Assembly (NCBI GenBank): GCA_900239685.1
Contig: OENT01000149.1
Coordinates: forward strand, 62,001 to 126,000
Direction of reading: 5' to 3'
Length of the DNA: 64,000 nt
Origin: Rotaria macrura
Taxonomy: Eukaryota > Rotifera > Eurotatoria > Philodinida > Philodinidae
This document shows, piece after piece, positions 25,410 through 37,800 of this stretch. Numbering within the stretch: the first letter of the stretch is position 1; the number at the start of each line of letters is the position of its first letter. A program made the position numbers and the translations under genes. The notes under the pieces were generated by a model. That model searched no databases and was not told the origin of the DNA. It worked only from the letters and a program-made list of their open reading frames with translations.

Positions 25410-26784
25410 AATACCGTTCAAGAAGAACATAAATAAACATACCAGAAAAGAGAAAAATTCTAAAGTAAAACAAAGATGAACCCAATTAATAAATAATCCT
25501 TTGCTATATGCAGTCATATATTTCAAACAAATTTCGATCGAAGATAAGCTTCGTTATTTTCTACTAGTTCAGCATTATACTAAAAGAGTTAAACGAGAAT
25601 TTATTCGGTTGTTATTTGAAACAGTATTCTGAATCGAAGAACTTGTCGTGAACGAATATCTTCTGACGGCTTAAAACTAATACCTATAGAATTGAGTCGA
25701 TGATAAACTACTGTCAAGAATTAATACACTTTCTGTAACGTTATCTACTAAACGAAGAATCATTAGCTAAATAAGTGACTATGTAAAAATGTTTTCTAAT
25801 TTTGAAGTCAATGCATCGGGACGAAACAATTTCAAATCTAAATAAAATACCATCAAAACGTTTTAAAAACATTTGCCTAGCGGTTCATTTTTAAACCTTC
25901 TATCAATGAGATGCGTCATTGAAATAAAAACATTAACTTCGAATGTTGGCAAAAACAAGATTTATTTTGTTTTTATTGTATTAACCTTGCTCGATTAGTT
26001 CTCTTTGGAATTGTCATAATATAAATAGTAAACATTGATAGTGCATAAAACCAAAATGAATATGTACATGTTATTCGTACTATTGTTTGAATTGTTTGCG
26101 ACAGAGCACAAATCTAATCATAATAAATAAAACATAGAAATATTTGTCTTGATCATATGTAATGAAAAAATTACATGAAGTAATAAATCGCTTTTGAAAA
26201 GCAGTTTAGTTCATTAGGGAAACTCGATTGAAATTTGAAGAAGTTTTTTAGAATTTCATTTTCTTAGAAGTCTGATCTTGTGTTTTTTGACATCTGATGA
26301 ATTTTTTTCAATAGCTTCATGCTTTTGCCCTCAGGTCAAGGTCGAAATGCACTTTACTGTTGAAAATCTATACGAACAATCTTATTAGTCGGATTTGTCA
26401 AGTGCAACATATCATGATAACTGTTGTCCGGACATTCTTCTTGTGAACATTTTATTAGGTGCAAAAAAAAACTTAGGTTATCCATTTCTGTATATCACAA
26501 GTTCGACGATTCTGAAAAGTCTAACATCAGGAAAATGAACGATGTGGCACTTATAAGAATTCCGCTGCAAAAAAGTTCAAGTGAAAATCAAAAATTCAAT
26601 TTTGAAGGTGATTGATGGAGAACACCGAGTTCTATTAAAATTTTCATTAACACAATCGTTACTCAAGAGAGAAACCACATGAAAATGTGGCTCTTTTTTC
26701 GATTTATTATGCTGGTTCCAATGAAGTGTGCGCATCTAGCGGAAACTTATTTATAATTAACTTTTTCTTTAGTCATGTTTTTTT
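25410..26784. other. intergenic, no gene seen
   Basis: This is AT-rich sequence between the RS-rich gene and the Brambleberry-like gene. I searched it for missing C-terminal (membrane-segment) exons of the latter and found none convincing. A 53-codon minus-strand frame begins after a possible acceptor near 26740 (ATGCGCACACTT), in phase with the preceding exon if a 64-bp intron is assumed, but it is not hydrophobic and resembles nothing. Confidence 0.55.
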
Positions 26785-27517
26785 TCAAAAGTACTTTACT
26801 TGTTTAAGTAAATCATATTCATGACGAGCAGCTTCAATGACATTGACGAGAATATCTTGTGTTTTATCCATATTGGTTCGAGCTAAGTCTTTAAGTTTAA
26901 TAGCATTATTAAGAATTGTTTCTTGAATATATTGTTGATATTTTATTTTATCTGTTAGTTGATGTTGTAGATGAATCGATGAAATTAATTTCGTTATTGT
27001 TTCTTGTGAATTATTAAGAAACATTGTTAAGCGTGATGTAAGTTCTGATTGATAAGATTTCTGACGAAGAACATAACAAACACTTTGAACAAATGGATAA
27101 AATTCAGTATAGGCTAAAATAAAATAAAAATGACAATGATTTTTAAATTAAAAAAATAGTCTGTTTTCTTCTTCTTCGCTCTCATTCACCAATAAATGCA
27201 TTCATATGTTGATGAAGATTTTCAACACACAATTCAATATTATGTTGATGACATAGAATATTTGATAGATCATCATTCATTGTCGATAGATGGCAAAGAG
27301 TGAATTGATAGGCTATTGTTGATTGATGCTTATCAATTTCATCGATTGAACAATACTTTTGTAGCATTAGTAAGACTTCTTGCCAACACGATGATGTTGT
27401 TGATGATGATGATAGTGATAGAATTTGTTCGTATTTTTGTCGACCATTATTGAAGACATCACCGAACGTGAATGAACTGACTACGAATAGAATTAGTAGT
27501 TTGAAACAACTAAACAT
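26785..27517 (-). CDS. Brambleberry/KAR5/GEX1-like nuclear fusion protein, short
   Basis: Two minus-strand exons (27517-27190 and 27113 downward, 76-bp intron in phase) encode about 218 aa to the stop at 26785; a good donor (CAA|GTAAAGT, exon edge 26800) just before that stop means the gene may continue. An N-terminal signal peptide (MFSCFKLLILFVVSSFTFG) is followed by a cysteine-spaced luminal region, SSCWQEVLLMLQKYC, then YQFTLCHLS, NIELC, and YTEFYPFVQSVCYVL. This is the cysteine arrangement of the KAR5/Brambleberry/GEX1 family, nuclear-envelope proteins needed for karyogamy. The rest is a predicted coiled coil (LNNSQETITKLI to EYDLLKQ). Full-length family members then have transmembrane segments, which I could not find. 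It is therefore a truncated gene, a short form, or incomplete in my model. It lies 350 bp downstream of the SET gene on the same strand. Confidence 0.7.
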
Positions 27518-27866
27518 GCTGTTGAGCTTTTCTTTATGTATTTCTAAAGTCTAATTATGAATTTAATATTCCCTTTTTTCTTCATATTACGAGAAAAAAC
27601 ACCGTTTTATTTAAACTTCAAGCAATACACGACGAACAATAAGACAAAAAAAATAATTGACAATTTGATTTTAATTACATCCGATTATGTCTATATAAAC
27701 AGAACCGGTTTGATATTTTGATTATATGTAATTACATTTATTTTTCTTTTGAATATATGTGCATGTATTATAGATATTTTTGATTTAATGACAAAACAGA
27801 AAAAGAAACAAGGTATTAGTAATATTAATATACAAACGTTCATCAAGTTGGCTATTTTTCAAGTAT

Positions 27867-29059
27867 CTATTCTTGTTCATCATCTTTTTCCTAATAGTAA
27901 AAGAAAATAAACGTGTATTGATCTATTGAAAATTTGAAACCTAGATCTTACTTCGAGCTCTTCGTCTTCATCGTGTTCACCGCCACTTGCGTCATCTTCA
28001 TCATTACTCGTTGCTGCCTACGAAATAATATTCATGTTTAAATGTAAAGAAAAATAAACAATCCAACTAAAATCTTGTTCTTACTAAATAATACTGCAGA
28101 GGATTAACAAATATATCATCTTTAATAACTTCACCGAATTCGTCAAAACCTGTTTCACCGGTTGTATCCAAGAACCAAGTCATAAAGGCACCATGTTCAT
28201 TGACATTGTCACTGTCATGAGCACGTTTACGTGTAGTTGATGTTGAATTATCACTATCGGTTTTTCTATTACTTGCTGTTTGACCATTTTTGTTTTCCTG
28301 AACCAAAAACTACTATCTGCTCTGATTTCTCTCTATCATTGAAAAACATACATTTTTCCATCGTATTGGTGTTGATTTACATTGTGTTTCACTAGATTCT
28401 GTTACACTATATTCTTTCATGATTAAATCATTATCGAAATGTGGATTTTTATCGAATGTCTACAAGTAAATAAAATTTTCCTTGAAAACCCTTACTTGCA
28501 TTGAAAAACTTACGAATTTAATACGATAACCTGATTTGATATCTTCATGCTGAAATGAAAATCGATGGTAAAATGCACGATCTTATTTCATTTAAATGCT
28601 ATTCTTACTTCTTCAACATCAACACGTCTGAGATACTGTAAAATATTTTCATCATTTTGATCTAAGTAACTCGATAATTGTGGATGATTAAGAAAAACAC
28701 TTATCCAAAACGATGGAATTTTACCAATTAAATCCGAACCTAAAGCGTAATGGCAACAATCCTTGACTAGTGTTTTTTTTAAACAAATCTCTCAAAAAAT
28801 ATTCAAATAAGCGAACGTTTTTTATAATTTGGTTGACGAAGTTTATTATATTTTTGTTCAACTTGAAGAATTTCTTCACTTGCTTGTTCATTTAGACGAT
28901 CAATTTCATTTTGTACGTCACCGATTACTTCAAATGCTTTTTGCATTTCAGCTTCTACAAGAGTTTAGCATATCAATACCATGAAAGTTTACGAGAACCA
29001 AGCAAACAATAATTACACATACCATCAAGTTTTGTTTGTTTGCTTGTTGATCCTGACAT
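27867..29059 (-). CDS. SET: protein SET / TAF-I (NAP family histone chaperone)
   Basis: Eight minus-strand exons (29059-29023, 28954-28817, 28739-28609, 28549-28514, 28459-28352, 28297-28085, 28017-27952, 27890-27867) join in phase to 250 aa; the animal protein is about 277-290. It is a nuclear histone chaperone, also known as an inhibitor of PP2A and a template-activating factor. The N-terminal dimerisation helix ([28 protein letters not shown]) is followed by the NAP-domain core: [47 protein letters not shown] and KSTPIRWK. The earmuff part ([26 protein letters not shown]) precedes a short acidic tail (about 30 aa, D/E-rich), shorter than the vertebrate tail. Intron 2 (28740-28816) has an unusual donor (GTTCGC), and the word GTTCG occurs at both of its ends. 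Confidence 0.93.
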
Positions 29060-31449
29060 ATTGAATGTTAACAAAATTCTTTTCGAATGTGACCCAAAAG
29101 TGATAGTTTCAAACGTTCGAAGATAATAAACAAAGAGATTTTTGTGTCTTTTTTTATTCTTGCCACAGAATTGAATAACCAATAGCAAAGTTAAATAGGT
29201 AATATCCTTATAGCGTTCTCTTTTTTTTGTGTTTTTCATTCGATTCTAGATTTGATCTTAGCGACATCAAGCGGAACGTTATCGATGACAATATCTTGAA
29301 GCCCACATAGCACATTAATGAGTTGTGATCGTCTCGAAGAACTATGTCTACTTTGAAGTTAATTTCGAACGAGAACAGTAGTATTTTATTGAAAACTTAC
29401 TTTTAGGTTCATTCACCAAATGGATGAAATTTTCGATGCAAAGCTATACATATAATTTGTTGTGAAAAAAAACAGCAACTCCAAAAGGGGCACGCCAAGG
29501 ATTTCTACGAGCAGCAAATACTATTGAATATTATTTTTAAAACTATACTGTACGTTGTCTATCAATTGACTTGCTATGCCTTGCCTACTGAATATCTAAT
29601 ATAAAACAAAAGACAAGCTTTCGGAAACAATGTTTTTTGCTGCAATACACAACTTAATATAATAGATTAAACAGGTTTCATTCGAAAGACAAACAAAACT
29701 TTAGTCTTATTACAATATTTCTATTTTTCCAATAGATTGTATGTTAATGAACCAGTTAGATGAAAAAAAAAGAGTCCAACAAACATGAGATTCGAATGTC
29801 TTGTGATGCTTACATTATTTATCCTCTCTCGCTCTTTACACGTATACTCTCATAGGCCATAATCTTCAACTGTTCCAGCATCATATTTGCATTCAATAGA
29901 TTTTATTTCAAATTAAAAAATACACTTCATAATAAACTATAACCTTCAACATTTCGTGCTGAGTTGTGCTGAGTCTTATCGAGAAAATAACGATATGTCT
30001 GTAATGTGTCCTTACATGCACAAGTATTTCATTTTCTCTTGCTCTTGATGTAGACCGGACAATCTTTATTGATGAATCCTCATGATTCTTTTACAAGTGA
30101 AAAATTGTTAAAGAAGAAATATTCTTTCTACACATTGAATACGGAATCAACTTAATCAGTTATTCAAATTCTGAGCATTTTCATTGGTTCAACAGTTTCT
30201 TCTTACTATGTATGCAATATATTATATGATAGTTTTACATCCTTGAGAATTGTCCTTAATCGTGCATCAATTATTCTTAATCCATGTTGATCATAGCCGT
30301 GTTTTTCTTTCGTTAAATCCATGTCGGGTTCTCGAAACACTTAATTAAGTTATTTCACTACTAGATGAAATCTTTCATCATATACGTATACCATAATAAC
30401 TTATTCTGGCGTATACACATACACATCAAATTAATCAGTGAATTCTTTTCTGCGTATACATATGTGTGTGTATTGACATCCAATCATAGATATCTGCTGA
30501 TTGAAATAACAAAGTATTGTCTTGCTTGTCTTCGAGATTAGAGATATATTTATTATTCAATACACCTACGACGAGACCGGAAATTGATTATATAGTCTCA
30601 ACTATTCTATTTACTTACGTCAACAAATTCGTGTAAGCGACAAAAAAACAACGATGTCATAATGATGATAATGAATATATATCTTCACATTTTCTTGTCA
30701 TTTCTTTTTACTCTAATCATTCTATAGCAATCGAGATAAATTACATTTACATTAAGATTATCGATAGTGAACACGAATTGATTTTGTATTTTGCTTTGTT
30801 TTTATATTCAAATTCATATTATTTTGTATTTCATGTTATATCGTTAAAATGAATAGAAGTTATTTTTCTATCGTTAGAAAATAATTTCTTTAGTATTCTT
30901 TTTGTAACAGTCATCGAGACTTGTTTATTTATATTGAATACCAATAACGTCTGGATTTAAGAGTGAACAATGAGTGGAAATATTTCATGTTATTCCATTA
31001 CATCTGTAACAAAAAAATAACATTTTTGTTTGATGATTATAAAACAAGGTCAATACGTGTTTATACAATAGTTATTTTAAGTCTTTATAAAAAAAGGAGC
31101 GAATGAAAAAGTCATTTAGATTCGTTTATTCTTCAGACTTGAACACATGATCATTCATTTGGTTATTGTAGACGAATAAGTTCATGTTCTTTTTCTCCTG
31201 TTCTTCATCATCGTCATCTTCTTCTTCTTCTTTTTTTACATCCATCAAAATACACACGGTCCTATTACTATCGTCCATCTCGGTACCATAAGTTACCTTT
31301 TCTTCTTGTTTCTTTTAGTTCAATCGAACACATGCATTAGTCAGTAGTAGTCTCGTTTTTAGTTTTATCAAATTACTTGTACTTAGTTGAACATTGAGAT
31401 AAAATATGTATGAGTGTAAGTTTCAACGGTCGGCTATTGAATATTTTAG
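29060..31449. other. divergent intergenic region, no gene supported
   Basis: About 2.4 kb lies between the divergent SET and calponin-homology genes. The only coding-like item is a 50-codon minus-strand frame at 31126-31278 from an ATG, with an acidic run (KKEEEEDDDDEEQEKK); it has host-like codons but no recognisable relatives, so I do not call it a gene. Purine/pyrimidine-rich (TTC/TCT) sequence near 31200-31240 corresponds to that acidic run. The promoters of both genes should lie here. Confidence 0.5.
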
Positions 31450-31960
31450 ATGACATCAAGTGTACGTCCATCTTACAAAGAAGCACAAGAACGCCTTTTG
31501 AAATGGTGTCAAAATGTCACTAGAAACTATGAAGTATGATTTTAATTGTTTTTCTTAGACATGTCCTTTGTTGTTTCTTATTAATAGTCAGTGAAAATAC
31601 GTAATTTTACAAGTGATTTTGCTGATGGTCTCGCTTTTTGTGCTATTGTTCATTATTATTTTCCGGATGCATTCGATTTTAATACATTGAATCGTAATAA
31701 TAAACAGAATAATTTTGATTTAGCATTTCGTATTGCAGAGTAAGTTCTTTGTTTGCTTGTTTTCTTTTTTCATTTAACTATCATAATTTAATATATACTC
31801 TAGAGAAAAAGCTCAAGTTCATCCATTACTTGATAGCGATGATCTTGTTAATGGTGCATTAGATAAAAAATGTGTATTCACCTATTTGCTGACATTATAT
31901 CATGGATTGAAAAATCGAGAAGCAAAAATAAATAAACATATATTCAGTGAAAATTATTAG
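31450..31960 (+). CDS. single calponin-homology (CH) domain protein, smoothelin/cytospin-like
   Basis: Three exons (31450-31533, 31588-31739, 31804-31960; introns 54 and 64 bp, in phase) encode 130 aa, nearly all of it one CH domain. Landmarks are LLKWCQNVT, IRNFTSDFADGLAFCAIVHYYFPDAFDF, NNKQNNFDLAFRIAEE and PLLDSDDLV followed by CVFTYLLTLYHGL. The DGLAFCAIVH and FDLAFRIAE phrasing is that of the type-3 CH domains of smoothelin, cytospin and MICAL proteins. Those are usually one domain of a much larger protein; here no other domain is attached. The expected role is cytoskeletal (actin- or microtubule-associated), but lone type-3 CH domains often do not bind F-actin by themselves. An AATAAA-like polyadenylation signal follows at about 31995. 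Confidence 0.88.
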
Positions 31961-34345
31961 TAACTTTTTTTCTTTTTCTTTTTGTTTTATTTGAAATAAA
32001 GCTATAATTAATCCTTGAAACAATGTCTCTTTTCAATTAGAACTATCAGTTTTAATCGATAAACGTTTTTGCTTCATAAAACTCAGTTGATACTATACCT
32101 ATAAACATCTGAATGTATGCCTATAGTTACATTGCCTGTCAAGAATCTTCATTATAGATATGATTAGATCTTAAACAGAAACATAATTATGATGGTAAGA
32201 GTCATGGATAATATCCATGTCGATCTTTGAGTGGCGTATCTGTAGAAAAAGAAATGCCTTTTAAACGATTGGATTCATATCTAACGATGTAAAATTGTTT
32301 GCTTTATCTATTGATGTTATTAGACTGTTTTTTGAATGCGCTAGTACTTGATGAGTATTGATAGAAGCAAGCTTACAATGTCAATGTTGTTTCGTTCTAG
32401 TTGACCGTTAGTATATAGATGGATTGGAAATAAATCTTCGATTAAACAGAAATGTTATGCTGATGATCGTCGAAGTAATACAGAGAATCTAAAGTTACAC
32501 CCAGAATGTATCCATTATTCGATCCGATAATTTCACCTTTCGAACAAAGAAAAATTGTAGATTAGAATTCAGATTCATATCCATCAAAACATATCAAGAA
32601 TTAATCATGCATTTAATACAAATGTGATAGAACACCTTTAAAACACGACAAAGTTCAAAGTAAAGAAAACTTTCTTTATCATCAGTTGATTAACTTTGAA
32701 GCCAAAAGGATGATGTAATTTCTTCAGCATCTATTTTGAATGAGCTAAGTACACAAAAAAACCGAGATATTTCAGTGATAAAACTCGTATGTCGTAATGC
32801 AATATTAATTCTTTTTTGTTGCTGACTTTTATACTTTTATTATCAGAAGTCGACTAATATCGTGAGTTTAGAGCCTCATATATTTTACTGTAAAGTTCAA
32901 TGAACCTGAACAAAGCTCTGCTTAATTCGTATTTCATAAAGCTGGATTGATGAACGTAGCATGATTCTATAGAATTTCTTGTTTTGATTCATTCATAAAT
33001 TTACTTGTTTGAAATCTGTCAACTGGAAGTTTCTTTGTTTCTCTACTAAATGTATTATCAGTATTTACGACAACGTTGCTCAGCGATTTCCTTGGATGTC
33101 AGAAAAAGAAATATGTATATGATGAGATAAAATTTTATTGAAAATAATTTTTACTTACCGTTTTCTTGATAAACGTAACTGCAAAGTCTCAATCGTGCAC
33201 TACTCATCTACAGCTTATCTTATTGTGCGCACAAAATCTGCGCAAACTGTTTCGATAGAAATAAAACAATGCTCGAGTATCTCCTTCAGTTCGACATTTT
33301 TATGTTTTCGATTACTTTGATCAGATTTAAAGTACGTTTCTATTTAGCTTAATTAAATCGTTCAATGTTGTGCACAGATGAATAAAATCTATATAAATAG
33401 TGCACAATGAATTTCTTGCGCAATTCTTTTTCTTTGAACAAAAAATTAATATTGACTATTTTCAATGATAGCTACTTCTGTTTTAGTACTTATGTTGTAG
33501 TCTCTATATCAAAGGAAAAGTGTGATACAAACGTGCCGCGTTTATTGATAAAGTGTGTTGAATAGATACACAAACTCGCTTCACGTTAATATAAATCGGA
33601 CGACTAAAAATTTACACATGAATCGATGAAATGCATACTAGGGTATCATTCATCGTTTCCTAGTCGAATTTCATATGACGTGAGTCCGATGCGAATTGTG
33701 ATATTGATTGCAATGCACTATGATATACTTGTTCAGTACTTCTTTTAGTGATAGCAAGAAGAATTGCAAAACAAAAAAAGAATTCTTTTCTTCATAGTTT
33801 GTTATAGTATTCATGAAATTTAGTAAGACAACAACCATGCGTAATTTAAACTCGAATATATTGTAGAAGTTTCGATATTCGAAAGTCATTGGTCAATTTA
33901 TATTCATATTAAATCTAGATTTGATAGAAAATTGAATTCTTTTTTCTATGATAAATTCATTTGATAAGACGTCTAGTCATTTCTAAGCGTCCATCTCTTT
34001 CATGCATGATATATTTAAGTACAATAATCGTATAGTATTTATTCATGTGAATGACACAGCACACGACAGATATAGTCTACTAGCATTGTGCATCCCTTGG
34101 ATAGAGCAGATGTAAAATGTCCACAGTCAAACATAAACAAGATCATATCTTGTTTTGTTCCTTTTCTTCTCTCAACTTTTCTTTGGTAAAGATGAGTTGA
34201 TTTCAAATAAAATTTATGAAGATGATAATGCGAAATATCTTATAATGTTCGAAACAAATTCATTTTTGTATAAAGAGAAAAAACTTTTTATTTAATATTT
34301 TTATTCACAGTACAATTAAATGTTGTCTTTAATCTCTATAAAAAG
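31961..34345. other. gene-poor intergenic stretch
   Basis: I see no supported gene. Open frames at 33138-33320 (+) and 33671-33889 (-) are short, hydrophobic or biased, and match nothing I know. Confidence 0.55.
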
Positions 34346-34857
34346 CTAAATGATAGACGTGCCTATGCAAAAATTCATCAGTATTATCGATCGTTCGGAA
34401 TTGGATAGATTGTAATAGTCTAAAAGAAACAAGACGTCAATCATATTAATCGAATAAATATCAACAATAATTGTTCAAATACTTACAACAGAAAATATCA
34501 GCACCTAATGCATTTATCGAAACGCAATTGTCTATAGTTCCTCTGCATGTATTAACATTAGTTTCCGATTTCTAAAGATATTTTTGTTGAAATTTGATAT
34601 TTATATTTCTGATGCGAAAAAAAGGCTTAGACAATAAGATTGGCTTGAACCATTTTTAACTTCAATCGTTGAATTATTTTTACTGAATGGACGGTCACAT
34701 GTAATGTATTCATAAGACTCAACTCCAAAGAACCTATGTCGGTGAACAAACTATAATATAACGTCTAATCGAAGGTTTCTCTTTTTTATTGCAAAAATAA
34801 AGTTCTACCGAAATTGCTAATTAAAAAAATTAAAAAAAACAAACTTTCATATGACAT
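34346..34857 (-). pseudogene. decayed Ly6/uPAR-like (three-finger) gene
   Basis: Four exon-like blocks on the minus strand parallel the intact gene at 38857-39321. Block 1 (34857-34809) encodes a signal peptide (MSYESLFFLIFLISNF) and ends in the same phase as the intact gene's exon 1. Block 2 (34722 to about 34628) reads VESYEYITCDRPFSKN... and ends SYCLS. Block 3 (34571-34487) contains NCVSINALGADIFC, clearly related to TCSSINAFGNGIFCC. Block 4 (34419-34346) gives YYNLSNSE plus a hydrophobic tail. Signs of decay: block 2 has no GT donor where one is needed (TGTCTAAGCC replaces TGTAGG|GTAAGC), and the CYSC pair is reduced. Two cysteines of the diagnostic CCxxxxCN motif are replaced by Tyr and Ser. 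It could instead be expressed with a different splice pattern. Confidence 0.6.
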
Positions 34858-37800
34858 TCAGTTCAGGAAAAAAAACGAATCAATGTATACATGTTAAATG
34901 GACTTTTGTTTTAATAAAAGGAAAATATGTCTTTTATTGTTAGTTGCCGTTCACTAATATGGCTTTCTGTCCAGCTCTTTCTCATTCCAAAATACATGCA
35001 TTTTAATTGTTCGTTTTTGTAATGAAAGATCTTCTTTGAACCATAAATGAACGATTCAAGCATAAACATCGACTAGAATCTATTTGCTGCTACTATTTTT
35101 GCTTTTGGGGATCATATGTGTTTGATTGCACCCTCAGATTGTAAAATACAAATGTCGATGCAAAACAAAAAGCAGCAGAAATAAAAACTATTTGAAAATA
35201 AAATAGCATCTTGAAATACATCGGCTTCGAAAGAACATGAAGAATTTTTTTCATAGACATATGAACGAGAACTATGATTAAATGAATTTAATAACTGTTA
35301 TTAATCATAATTATTCGATAGATGCAACATTCATGAAGAAAGAGAATTTCCATGTCTAAAAATGATAGTCGTTCAAATTGGATCAATCTTTGGCTCCATT
35401 CCAATCATAACTGGCTCATCGATAAACTAAGTTAATGATATAGAATCAATAGAAATCAAAATTTCATTGGCTCTTTCTCGTTATTCTACTAAACGAAATA
35501 TGCTTCTTAGCTGCATATTGAACCGAACTTGATTGAAAAAATAGTGTTCATCTCATCGAACAAGGCAATTCCATTGAGAGTAAATGAATTGAATTCTCAT
35601 CTTTTTTTCCGACTTCTATGAACCATATCAAAGCTTTTGTTGAACACTAAAGTTAAGAATCAAATGCCATTAAACTTACTTTTGCGACTTAATGCTTATA
35701 AATATTGAAACTGAATTTTTAGAAATACTTTACAACATCATTGAGAAATCTTTAAATAAGACGAAGCGTGTCTTCGAGATTCACAAAGTATGGTATTGAC
35801 GAGAGGTGGGCAAGTCAAAGGTTTTTCAAGCCACAAGTCAAAGTAAGTCACATTCAAAAATGTTTGTGCCAAGTGAAATCAAGTCTGACTTGAATTGCCT
35901 CGCTCTGGTATTGATTACTTATGAGAAGTGTCTCTTTCTTTTAGGTTGATGTAGTAATGTTGAGATAAAAGAATGATGTAAGATTCATATTGACAATATT
36001 TCGGTAGTCATTGTTGCAACCGTGCAAGGTTCGAGAGAAAAAACATTTTCAACTATCACAAGTACTTTTGAGTAGAACGGGCAGTTTTTGTTTGGTAATC
36101 TTTTAAGGATCACTTTCAAAATTTGTCATTTTAATTGTGTCGAGAGCAGATGCATTGAGAAATTTTCTACACAATAACAAACAAGAACAATAAGAAGTAA
36201 TAAATTTTAGAATGATAAGTGTTATAAAAATGAAAAAGAAAGAGTTGCAAAGTATTGCATATTGTACGACACGAGTAAGTAGTAAAAGTTTTTTTTAAGT
36301 ATCTTTCTTAATTCTATCGCAAGGCTTCTAGTTTTTTTCCATAAAAATATTAATCATGATACTTTGAAAGTTATGAACTGGTTTTATCAGCAGTCACAGT
36401 TACTTTCATTGCGATAAAATCATTTTAATATGAAAAAAGCTGTGTTAAGAATATTCATGCTGTGAGTAGTTTTCATCTGCCATTGTAGTTAGTATAGGAA
36501 TATAGAATTAATTTCATCAGTTCTAGCTTGTGATAGTATCTCAATAAAGATCTTTCTTAGGATTATTGTCAGAGCAGCTGCTATTAAACTGATGAAAATA
36601 CGTATCGTTGTAATAAGAAATATGTTGCTTTGGTGCACAAATTCGAGACAAATATTTTTGAAGTCAACGTTCTTCACTCTATGTTGAAATTAGTAACTGT
36701 TCTTAAGAAATGTCGAGATAATCTTTGGTTTAAAATTCTTAGAATCTTTTATTTACAAGTTCTTTATTTTACATCGTATAGAATTTATTATTTGAAAAGT
36801 TGAACATATGCCGTGTATACTAAATTTATTTAGTTAACTTCTCCGAAAATCTTCTTTTCAAACAATGAGAGGATACCATGAGGGCGATACACGACATAAT
36901 GGCGTATCATCAGTGAATAATCCATATAGTATGAAGTACTTGATATATATCAAAGATCCGATACTCGCCGCGCCTCTTGACTGTGGGAGGCGAGGCAAAT
37001 CGGCATTTTCTGCACCGCAACGAGCACGAGTTGACTTTGTAAGTCGCCGACTTGACTCAGCGATACTTCAAATGTTATTTTTGATGAATAAATGGCAAAT
37101 CTTTAAGTATATCTTTCGATTTTATGGGATTCTTTCTAAGCGTTTCCATGTGTAGTGAAGTTTATCGAATATGGACAATGAATTAGTGTGCAGGGTGTCT
37201 CAACAATCAGCTAAAAAAGAAAAGTGTATAGCTCTTCATAGTGATGAACAAATAATCTAATGTTTTTCGTGATGGTAGAGGATACTTCCTAGTTTCTATT
37301 CAAGTAGTAGCAGTTTATTAACACACTTCAAATCTAGCACCATCTACTTGAGCACAGAGTTTGACCTTTTCCCAACACACTTCTATCAGTCATCAACCAC
37401 AATAAATAGAAACGTATCCTAAATTTTACTCATAAATTTCATTTTGTAGAGATTGTTATACTGATCATGTTGGTTAAAAAATCGTTCTATTTTCATTAAA
37501 ACCGGACGGTATCAGAGTCAAAGTACTAGAAAATGGCGTATGCTTTGCTCAGCACTATTTGTCGTTCTCCAGTATTGTGACTCGGGCAACACCTTGTCTT
37601 GATCAACATAGAATATCTGTTAACCGAAATGATCAGCAAAAGAGAGCTATAAAAATATGATTTGTCAGTAAGTTTTCGAATACCTTTACTTTCTTTTCAC
37701 TATTCACAGGAGTGTAGCTTGTCAAACTTTAGCTGACGTCACTGGTGTTTTCAGATCTTTTCAGTGCAAAAGATTTGAGAGAATTTTGTGAAGTTAGATA

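Noticed and set aside
31126..31278. 50-codon minus-strand frame with an acidic run
   Set aside because: It has an ATG and host-like codons, and an upstream mini-exon can be imagined, but the implied intron (36 bp) is too short. Low-complexity acidic frames also arise easily from TTC-rich DNA.
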